From Acetobacteraceae bacterium (GTDB taxonomy: Bacteria; Pseudomonadota; Alphaproteobacteria; Acetobacterales; Acetobacteraceae), in NCBI GenBank assembly GCA_027311485.1, contig DAICYU010000296.1, forward strand, positions 1 to 5,734: DNA of 5,734 bases, in the 5' to 3' direction. Both the position numbers and the translations under genes were made by a program. This document shows, in pieces, positions 1 to 4,905 of the stretch (the first letter of the stretch is position 1; every line of letters starts with the position of its first letter). Below the pieces are notes generated by a model. That model was not told the origin of the DNA, did not search any database, and saw only the letters and a program-made list of their open reading frames with translations.

Positions 1-2190
1 ACCGAATTGACACCCAAACCGGTCATTCTTTCCAGCTGGGTTGGCTACGACACGGATGGGCGAACCGATATTGGCTGGTGGGATACCCTGCGCCTGCGGC
101 TGGAGATGAAGCGCCTGCAGCTTGTCCGGCTACACGCTCAGGTTTCCATGCTGTCCACCGCCGGCGCCCTTGCCGAACGGCTGGCCGAGGCGCGCGATGT
201 CGTGGACCGCCAGATCACGCTATGCCCCGACCAGCCGGACCCGCCGAAGGTAGCGGCGTTCGCGCGTGCACTGGTGGAGGGGCGGGAGATCGCCCTGACC
301 TCGCCCGCCGCGGTGCTACCATTGTTCAAGGATGCCATTGCCAGGGCCGATGACCACGCGAAGCTGGCATTGGCGGTCGCACGAGCCGGGTTGAGCTCGC
401 ATGGCATGGCCCTGGCGCACACCCACACCAGGCTGAACGCGGCGCAGATCCATAACGTCGTACGGCAGCGGCTGGGGATCGCCGACCCGCCCGAGGACCC
501 GTCCCGCCGACGGGCGCTGTTCGCAGCCATCAACGCCGCACTCGACACGGTCACGCCGGAACCCGTCGACTTCGGTGCCCTCATCGCCGAACAGGCTTCC
601 GCCGCTCGGCTGATGATGACGGTGGCGCAGATCGTCAAGCACGTGGACGGATCGGTGCCGGTGCGCTTTCTGATTGCCGAAACCGAAACCGGCTATACGT
701 TGCTCGTGGCCCTGTGGCTTGCCCGTCTGTTCGGGATCGAGAACCACATTGAGATCAGTCCGCTTTTCGAGACCGCCGACGCACTGGGGCAGGGCGCCTC
801 CGTGCTGGAAGAGGCACTTCGCAGCCCCCACTATCGTGATTACCTGCGTAAGACCGGCAAGCTGGCATTGCAGTTCGGCTACTCCGACTCGGGCCGATAC
901 GTCGGGCAACTTGCCGCCAGCTACCTGATCGAGCGGCTGCGGCTGAAGATCGCTCAGACACTGGAGCATCACGGTGTCACCGGCGTTGAGGTCATCCTGT
1001 TCGACACCCACGGCGAAAGCATCGGCCGTGGCGCGCATCCGGGTTCATTGGCCGATCGGCTCAAATATCTGTCGCCGACGGCGTCGCGGCAGGCATTGAG
1101 CCATGCGGGGCTGAAGGTGCGGGAGGAAGCCGCGTTCCAGGGCGGTGATGGCTATTTGCTGTTCGGCACGCCGGAACTGGCACTGGCCACGATCACCCGC
1201 ATCGCCGAACAGACCTATCATCCGGCGGTGGGCTCGACCGAAGATCCGGTCTACGCCGTGCCCGATTTCGCAGCTGATTTCTTTGCTACGATCCGGTCCG
1301 CCATGGGAGGGCTGGTGGAGGATGCCGGATATGCCGCCTTGTTAGGCGCCTTCGGTCCGTCACTGCTGGACCGCACCGGCTCGCGCCCCGCGGCTCGCCA
1401 ATCCGATGGCATGGGCGGGGCCGCCCGCATCCGCCATCCGCGGGAACTGCGTGCAATCCCGAACAATGCAATCCTCCAGCAACTCGGCTGGTGTGCGAAT
1501 ACGCTGCAGGGGATAGGAGCCGCCGCGGCCAGGCATCCGGAGACGTTCGCCGAATTGCGGCAGACCAGCCGCCGTTTCCAGCGCGCAATGGACCTGGTGA
1601 GCCACGCACTGGCGCATTCGGACATCGAGGTGCTGCGGGCCGTGATCGCCACCCTGGATCCTGGCACCTGGTTGGACCGCGCCGCACATACCCGTCGACC
1701 AGGCCGGCGCGAAGCGCTGGTAGCGGTGGCGCGAGCCTTGGAACGGTTGGATATCTGGGCTGCGGCGCAGTCGATGTTCCGGCGGATTTCAGCCGACCAT
1801 CTGGCACTGCGGGCCGCCTGGCCGGACGTGCCGCATATGGCGAACCGCGAAATCCTGCTGCATGCACTCCGGTTGGCGCTGATCCACCGCATCTGGCTGC
1901 TGGCGACGGAGATTCCAGATTTTTCGCCACGGCACGGTGTTACCAGGCTGGCGCTGGAAGCTGCGATCCTGCGTCTTGATATCGAGGCGTCACTGAACAT
2001 GCTGGCGGAGATTTTTCCCTCCGCCACAGACCCGTCCGCGGATTGCGACTATGGCGAGCCCGCGTCGACGCGGCGGACCACGGCCTACTTGCGGGAACAC
2101 GAGGAAATCTTCGCACCCATCCGCCGGCTGTTCGGTCTGGTGCGCGAAATCGCCACCGCGGTGACGCACGAGGTCGGTGCCTTTGGATAG
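1..2190 (+). CDS. ppc: Phosphoenolpyruvate carboxylase family protein, divergent; 5' end outside window
   Basis: PEP carboxylase adds bicarbonate to phosphoenolpyruvate to make oxaloacetate, refilling the TCA cycle in the cytoplasm. The frame is open from base 1 to the TAG at 2188-2190 (729 residues). The N-terminal part with the family's TAHPTE histidine motif must lie upstream, and the TTG at 7 has no ribosome site, so I treat the gene as partial. Fragment residues that align with E. coli Ppc: SSWVGYDTDGR near 9-19 (like SWMGGDRDGN), PLFETADAL at 254-262 (metal-ligand Glu kept), GYSDSGRYVG at 293-302 (metal-ligand Asp kept; the K546 position is Arg), FDTHGESIGRG at 334-344 (the glycine loop FHGRGGSIGRG), and GSRPA at 460-464 followed by LRAIP. 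In the glycine loop the H579 and R581 positions are Asp and His, while R587 is kept. The C-terminus ends in VGAFG instead of the usual (R/Q)NTG. The family assignment is secure from the ordered motifs; catalytic activity is less certain. Confidence 0.85.
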   Translation, partial: TELTPKPVILSSWVGYDTDGRTDIGWWDTLRLRLEMKRLQLVRLHAQVSMLSTAGALAERLAEARDVVDRQITLCPDQPDPPKVAAFARALVEGREIALTSPAAVLPLFKDAIARADDHAKLALAVARAGLSSHGMALAHTHTRLNAAQIHNVVRQRLGIADPPEDPSRRRALFAAINAALDTVTPEPVDFGALIAEQASAARLMMTVAQIVKHVDGSVPVRFLIAETETGYTLLVALWLARLFGIENHIEISPLFETADALGQGASVLEEALRSPHYRDYLRKTGKLALQFGYSDSGRYVGQLAASYLIERLRLKIAQTLEHHGVTGVEVILFDTHGESIGRGAHPGSLADRLKYLSPTASRQALSHAGLKVREEAAFQGGDGYLLFGTPELALATITRIAEQTYHPAVGSTEDPVYAVPDFAADFFATIRSAMGGLVEDAGYAALLGAFGPSLLDRTGSRPAARQSDGMGGAARIRHPRELRAIPNNAILQQLGWCANTLQGIGAAAARHPETFAELRQTSRRFQRAMDLVSHALAHSDIEVLRAVIATLDPGTWLDRAAHTRRPGRREALVAVARALERLDIWAAAQSMFRRISADHLALRAAWPDVPHMANREILLHALRLALIHRIWLLATEIPDFSPRHGVTRLALEAAILRLDIEASLNMLAEIFPSATDPSADCDYGEPASTRRTTAYLREHEEIFAPIRRLFGLVREIATAVTHEVGAFG

Positions 2191-2193
2191 ACA

Positions 2194-2213
2194 CCCGGCC
2201 ATAGCGGGCTTTT
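2194..2213 (+). terminator. Weak intrinsic terminator candidate after ppc
   Basis: Three bases after the ppc stop, CCCG (2194-2197) can pair with CGGG (2205-2208) around a 7-nt loop, followed by CTTTT. The four-pair stem is short for an intrinsic terminator, and the larger hairpin just downstream may contribute. This is inference from position and shape only. Confidence 0.3.
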
Positions 2214-2223
2214 CCGCCAGCCT

Positions 2224-2278
2224 GTTGCACCTGCGAGCCAAGGTGAGCGAAGCCCGCGCTTGCAGGCTCGGTGGCAAC
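2224..2278 (+). other. Long imperfect hairpin between ppc and tRNA-Leu
   Basis: Nested inverted segments: GTTGC (2224-2228) with GCAAC (2274-2278), AC (2229-2230) with GT (2271-2272), CGAGCC (2234-2239) with GGCTCG (2265-2270), and AGCG (2246-2249) with CGCT (2257-2260). Together they give about 17 pairs with small bulges. No long T run follows on either strand, so it is not a classical terminator. It could be a 3'-UTR structure of ppc, a small RNA or a degraded repeat. I see no ORF with a credible start here. Confidence 0.4.
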
Positions 2279-2337
2279 CGCAGCCGGCATCTTAATGGAC
2301 GACGCAGCATAGGTGCCGGCCCGCCCACAGATCGGTG

Positions 2338-2364
2338 TTGAAAGGCCATGGAAACATCTAGCCT
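2338..2364 (+). promoter_or_regulatory. Possible sigma-70 type promoter for tRNA-Leu
   Basis: TTGAAA at 2338-2343 resembles a -35 box (5/6 to TTGACA). The best -10 in reach, TAGCCT at 2359-2364, matches only 3/6 of TATAAT with a 15-base spacer. Transcription would start near 2371, leaving about 25 nt of 5' leader before the tRNA. The position is sensible but the -10 is poor, so this is a weak call. Confidence 0.25.
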
Positions 2365-2395
2365 GTCAGCGCAGGTGTCCGTAGAAAAGAGGTCT

Positions 2396-2478
2396 GCCCG
2401 CCTGGCGGAATGGTAGACGCAGCGGACTTAAAATCCGCAGCCGGTAACGGCGTGGGGGTTCAAGTCCCCCGGTGGGCA
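2396..2478 (+). tRNA. tRNA-Leu (anticodon UAA)
   Basis: A complete class II tRNA of 83 nt. The acceptor stem GCCCGCC (2396-2402) pairs with GGTGGGC (2471-2477) with one G-T wobble, and the discriminator is A2478. The anticodon stem GCGGA/TCCGC (2422-2426, 2434-2438) encloses the loop CTTAAAA with anticodon TAA at 2429-2431, reading UUA and UUG. The long variable arm expected for tRNA-Leu is present (CCG-GTAA-CGG, 2441-2450). The T arm is GGGGG-TTCAAGT-CCCCC (2454-2470). The 3' CCA is not encoded, so it must be added by nucleotidyltransferase. The gene converges with pal on the other strand. No integrase or duplicated 3' end is visible, so there is no sign of use as an attachment site. Confidence 0.97.
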
Positions 2479-2482
2479 GTCA

Positions 2483-2499
2483 CGTCGGGGTTCCCGACG
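2483..2499 (+). other. Hairpin directly after tRNA-Leu
   Basis: CGTCGGG (2483-2489), a GTT loop and CCCGACG (2493-2499) form a perfect 7-bp stem starting five bases after the tRNA. No T tract follows (ATCCCGGGCGG), so it may be a 3'-trailer structure that guides end processing rather than an intrinsic terminator. Confidence 0.45.
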
Positions 2500-2532
2500 A
2501 TCCCGGGCGGTCAGGGTTCGGAGCAGTGCCGT

Positions 2533-2554
2533 GTTGCGATGCGATGATCGCAAC
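2533..2554. other. 8-bp perfect stem-loop in the tRNA/pal convergent region
   Basis: GTTGCGAT (2533-2540) and ATCGCAAC (2547-2554) pair perfectly around a 6-nt loop. On the plus strand it is followed by A5, and on the minus strand the T5 comes before it, so it is not itself an intrinsic terminator in either direction. It lies just past the pal terminator. Confidence 0.45.
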
Positions 2555-2597
2555 AAAAAGCCGGCAACCCGGACGGCTAACGCCCCGATTGCCGGCT
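2555..2597 (-). terminator. Intrinsic terminator of pal / the tol operon
   Basis: On the minus strand AGCCGGCAA (2597-2589) pairs with TTGCCGGCT (2567-2559), a perfect 9-bp GC-rich stem around a 21-nt loop that may fold further. It runs straight into a T5 tract (complement of A2555-A2559). It starts 28 bases beyond the pal stop. Stem plus T tract in the right orientation makes this the best terminator in the window. Confidence 0.75.
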
Positions 2598-2606
2598 GAA
2601 TGTCGC

Positions 2607-2622
2607 TCGGCCCGAAGGCCGA
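2607..2622 (-). other. UUCG-tetraloop hairpin just after the pal stop codon
   Basis: Read on the minus strand, TCGGCC-TTCG-GGCCGA forms a 6-bp stem closed by C(UUCG)G, an exceptionally stable tetraloop. It starts three bases after the pal TAA. It probably protects the 3' end of the abundant pal mRNA or marks its end; a T-tract terminator follows further on. Confidence 0.6.
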
Positions 2623-2625
2623 AAC

Positions 2626-3096
2626 TTACTTCACAGAGGTGATGGCGTTGCGGTTCTGCGCCCACGCTTCCTCGGTGGAGCCCTGCGCCGTCGGACGATC
2701 CTTGCCGTAGCTGATCGTGCTCATGCGCGCGGCGGCAACGCCCTTCGCCTTCAGGTAGGACGCGGCGGCGTTCGCACGGCGCTGGCCCAGGGCGAGGTTG
2801 TATTCTTCCGTGCCACGCTCATCGCAGTTGCCGGCGATCTGAACGTTCACGCTGGCATACTTGGCGAGCCAGGTGGCCTGCTTATCCAGTGTGCCCTTCG
2901 CGTCGGCGCGCAGGCCGGACTTATTGAAGTCGAAGAACACGCGGTCTCCGACATTGGCGACCAGGTCTTCCTGGCTGCCCGGCACGATGCTGCTGGCGGT
3001 TGCCGCAGTGCCGGCGGTGCTGGTCGTCGCGGCCTGGTTAGAGCACGCCGCCAGCAGGGCGACGGCGGCGACAGCGCCGAGGTGTTTGATCTTCAT
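2626..3096 (-). CDS. pal: Peptidoglycan-associated lipoprotein Pal
   Basis: Pal is anchored by lipid in the outer membrane and binds the diaminopimelate of peptidoglycan; it is the outer end of the Tol-Pal machine and a partner of TolB. The 156-residue product starts with a lipoprotein signal peptide (KIKHLG, then a hydrophobic stretch) ending in the lipobox LAAC, with Cys18 as lipidation site. A short Ala/Thr/Ser-rich tether (19-40) leads to an OmpA-like domain: FDFNKSGL at 55-62, NCDERGTEEYN at 90-100, LGQRRANA at 103-110, SYGKDRP at 129-135 and WAQNRNA at 145-151. The Asp and Arg of the peptidoglycan-binding site (DERGT, RRAN) are present. The ATG at 3096 was chosen because it gives the exact signal peptide; the frame is open for 60 more codons upstream but they look non-coding. 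The upstream GAAGAG is a weak ribosome site. Length is normal for alphaproteobacterial Pal. Confidence 0.96.
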   Translation of the reverse strand: MKIKHLGAVAAVALLAACSNQAATTSTAGTAATASSIVPGSQEDLVANVGDRVFFDFNKSGLRADAKGTLDKQATWLAKYASVNVQIAGNCDERGTEEYNLALGQRRANAAASYLKAKGVAAARMSTISYGKDRPTAQGSTEEAWAQNRNAITSVK

Positions 3097-3184
3097 AATC
3101 TCTTCGTCCCTGGATGGGGTGCAATCCGTGCCACGGGTTTCGCCCGCGCAGCCGAAACGGTAATCCGTTCCGACCGCGTGAGCG

Positions 3185-3212
3185 ATTAACGTGCCCAGCC
3201 AAGGGCGGTCAA
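3185..3212 (-). promoter_or_regulatory. Possible pal promoter
   Basis: On the minus strand TTGACC (3212-3207, 5/6 to TTGACA) is followed after 16 bases by GTTAAT (3190-3185, 4/6 to TATAAT). It lies about 90 bases upstream of the pal start, in the 199-base gap after tolB. A separate promoter would fit the much higher Pal level than TolA or TolB known in other bacteria. The evidence is sequence resemblance only. Confidence 0.35.
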
Positions 3213-3246
3213 GTTCCCGTAACCCTTTTTCAGAGACATGAGAGGG

Positions 3247-3264
3247 GTGTTGCGGTGGCAACAC
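3247..3264 (-). other. Stem-loop in the tolB-pal gap
   Basis: On the minus strand GTGTTGC (3264-3258), loop CACC and GCAACAC (3253-3247) form a perfect 7-bp hairpin 31 bases after the tolB stop. It is followed by CCCTCTC, not a T run, so it is more likely a 3'-UTR or processing structure between tolB and pal than a full terminator. Confidence 0.45.
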
Positions 3265-3295
3265 AGTGTTTTCCATTAATTATCACAAATCTCGA

Positions 3296-4681
3296 TCAAG
3301 TACCGAGCGGTGACCATGCCGGATCGGATGCGTCAGTCGGCGTCGGTACTGGCCGCTCATTGAAGCCGGTAATGTCGACTGAGGAAATCCGGGATGAAAA
3401 TCCCGAGCCGCGGGCATCGCGCGCGCGGGTTTCCTTGAAGAACATCAGCACACGGCCATTCGGCGCGAAGGTCGGGCCTTCCACGTCCCAGCCCTGGGCC
3501 AGGATGCGTTCGCCGGAGCCATCCGGGTGCATGACCCCGATATTGAAGTCCGACGTATCGCCCGCGTAGCGAGTAAAGGCAATCAGGTCGCCGCGCGGCG
3601 ACCAGACCGGCGTGGCATAACGCCCGTTGCCGAAGCTGATCCGCTTCGCCCCGCCGCCGCCAGCGCCCATGATATAAATCTGCTGGTCGCCGCCGCGATC
3701 GGAGGCAAAGGCGATCTGGGAACCATCCGGGCTGTAGCACGGGCTGACATCGATCGAGCCCGAGTTGGTCAGGCGCCGTGGAGTCCGGCTGCCAAGCTCC
3801 ATGGTAACAATGTCCGAGCCCGGTCCGTCCGAAACCGCCATGATCACGCTGTTCCCGTCGGGCGAAAAGCGCGGCGCGAAGGTCATGCCAGGAAAATCCC
3901 CCAGCAAGGACTGGCGGCCAGAGGTCAGGTTGAACAGGTAAACCCGCGGCCGGTTGTTGGCATAGCTCATGAAGGCGATCTCATCGCGCGTCGGGTGGAA
4001 GCGCGGCGTCAGCACCAGCCAGGCGCCATCGGTCAGCAGCCGGTTGTTCTCACTGTCCTGATCCATGATCGCCAGCCGCTTGGTACGGCGGCCGCGCGGA
4101 CCGGTGGCCGAAATGTAAACCACACGCGTATCGAAATAGCCTTTCTCGCCCAGCAGACGCTCATAGATTACGTCGGCCATGATGTGGGCGATGCGACGCC
4201 AGTTGGCCTGCGTGGTGGTGTACGCGGTGCCCTGGATCTGCGTCTGCGGCAGGATATCCCACAGGCGGAACTCAACCCGTACCTGCCCGCCGCCCAGCAC
4301 CTGCACATTACCAGTCACCAGCGCCTGGGCGCCGGTCACCTTCCAGTTCTGGAAGTTGGGTGTGGCGGCGGGCGCCGCGCTGGCCTGGATGAAGGCAGCC
4401 TTGTCGATCAGGCGGAACAATCCGCTGCTGGCCAGGTCGTTGCTGATGACCTGGGCGATCTGGCCGCCAAGCTGGGCCGAGGCGCCATCCGCGCCGCCCA
4501 GGCTGGGCACCGCAATCGGTATCGGCGCGGCGCGGGCACGATTGACGTCGATCACCGCCGACTGGCCGCTGTCGCCACCCGTTGACTGCGCCATGACGGG
4601 GGTCCGCGCCGCAGCCACCAGGCCGGCGGCACCAGCCATCAAAGAGCGGCGGCGGAGTGCGGGGTTCGGAATGTAGATCAT
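3296..4681 (-). CDS. tolB: Tol-Pal system protein TolB, periplasmic beta-propeller
   Basis: TolB shuttles in the periplasm between TolA and Pal. The 461-residue product begins with a signal peptide (RRRSLMAG, then an Ala/Gly-rich core) with likely cleavage after PVMA at residue 31. The N-terminal TolB domain follows (about 45-175, including VISNDLASSGLFR at 78-90, the TolB DL-SGLF signature). The C-terminal six-bladed propeller carries WD40-like PD40 repeats: PRFHPTRDEIAF (226-237), PRFSPDGNSVI (270-280), PCYSPDGSQIAFASDRGG (314-331), PVWSPRGDLIAF (358-369), PTFAPNGRVLMF (403-414) and PAWSPLG (454-460). The ATG at 4681 is chosen because GGAG sits 8 bases upstream and the whole signal peptide is included. 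It is slightly longer than E. coli TolB (430), mostly in the N-terminal segment. It lies between tolA and pal, the standard order, but with wide gaps (216 and 199 bases) on both sides. Confidence 0.97.
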   Translation of the reverse strand: MIYIPNPALRRRSLMAGAAGLVAAARTPVMAQSTGGDSGQSAVIDVNRARAAPIPIAVPSLGGADGASAQLGGQIAQVISNDLASSGLFRLIDKAAFIQASAAPAATPNFQNWKVTGAQALVTGNVQVLGGGQVRVEFRLWDILPQTQIQGTAYTTTQANWRRIAHIMADVIYERLLGEKGYFDTRVVYISATGPRGRRTKRLAIMDQDSENNRLLTDGAWLVLTPRFHPTRDEIAFMSYANNRPRVYLFNLTSGRQSLLGDFPGMTFAPRFSPDGNSVIMAVSDGPGSDIVTMELGSRTPRRLTNSGSIDVSPCYSPDGSQIAFASDRGGDQQIYIMGAGGGGAKRISFGNGRYATPVWSPRGDLIAFTRYAGDTSDFNIGVMHPDGSGERILAQGWDVEGPTFAPNGRVLMFFKETRARDARGSGFSSRISSVDITGFNERPVPTPTDASDPAWSPLGT

Positions 4682-4689
4682 ACCGTTAT

Positions 4690-4693
4690 CTCC
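4690..4693 (-). promoter_or_regulatory. tolB ribosome binding site
   Basis: GGAG on the minus strand, 8 bases before the tolB ATG, is the clearest Shine-Dalgarno match in the window. It decides the first ATG over the internal one at residue 15, which would lose the arginines of the signal peptide. Confidence 0.7.
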
Positions 4694-4776
4694 AAGGCCT
4701 TATGTCGTGAATGGGCTACTCAGCCGTTCTGGGAATCCTACGCCCCTGATGATGGCGCGCCCGTGACCGAGGGCCA

Positions 4777-4790
4777 TTTAACTGTTTAAC
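4777..4790. repeat. TTTAAC direct repeat in the tolA-tolB gap
   Basis: TTTAAC (4777-4782) and TTTAAC (4785-4790) are separated by two bases, an 8-bp period, in an otherwise GC-rich gap and just next to the palindromic element. It is too short to be sure it is more than chance. The spacing does not fit the TTAA-N7-TTAA of CtrA sites. Confidence 0.3.
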
Positions 4791-4792
4791 CC

Positions 4793-4905
4793 GCCCCTAG
4801 ATCATGATCGGGTCAGGTTGACCTGATCATGATCTAGAAGTCATTGTTTGATCGCATGATTCACGCTTTCTGGCTTTCAGCCTCACGCGATCATGCTCTA
4901 GGGGC
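4793..4905. repeat. 113-bp intergenic element with 18-bp terminal inverted repeats
   Basis: The left end GCCCCTAGATCATGATCG (4793-4810) and the reverse complement of the right end (4888-4905), GCCCCTAGAGCATGATCG, match at 17 of 18 bases. Inside are a 41-nt hairpin (4797-4837) and a spacer with a degenerate copy of the motif (GATCGCATGAT, 4850-4860). GATC occurs six times. There is no coding capacity and no clear target duplication. Related palindromic AGAGCATGATC elements are, as I recall, scattered between genes in many alphaproteobacteria, so I read this as a small non-autonomous interspersed repeat inserted between tolA and tolB. The left half could instead be an independent palindrome. 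Confidence 0.65.
4797..4837. repeat. Near-perfect 41-nt palindrome (18-bp stem)
   Basis: CTAGATCATGATC (4797-4809) pairs exactly with GATCATGATCTAG (4825-4837). The stem continues inward with GGGTC (4810-4814) and GACCT (4820-4824), one G-T pair, leaving a 5-nt loop centred on 4817. Each arm contains the 10-bp palindrome GATCATGATC (4800-4809, 4825-4834). No T run follows on the minus strand (GGGGCGGG), so it is not an intrinsic terminator. In a tolA-tolB transcript it would form a very strong hairpin that may block 3' exonucleases or promote cleavage between the two genes. Confidence 0.85.

Noticed and set aside
7..9. TTG as the start of the PEP carboxylase
   Set aside because: The family has about 200 more N-terminal residues including a catalytic His motif; the frame is open to base 1 and no ribosome site can be seen.
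1251..2027. Antisense open frames inside ppc (e.g. 258 codons minus strand)
   Set aside because: The plus frame carries ordered PEPC motifs; the antisense products are Arg/Ala/Ser-rich with no domain.
2396..2478. tRNA-Leu as an integration site of a mobile island
   Set aside because: No integrase and no repeat of the tRNA 3' end occurs in the window; both flanks look like core chromosome.
3247..3270. Plus-strand intrinsic terminator (hairpin plus TTTT)
   Set aside because: No plus-strand gene lies upstream that would use it, and the T run is four bases long and set off from the stem.
3097..3276. N-terminal extension of Pal by 60 residues
   Set aside because: It would place the lipoprotein signal peptide in mid-protein; the extension contains the candidate promoter and hairpins and has no protein-like character.
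3527..4585. 352-codon open frame on the plus strand, antisense to tolB
   Set aside because: TolB is certain on the other strand over the same bases. The antisense frame is a third-codon-position GC effect with no recognisable domain and no ribosome site.
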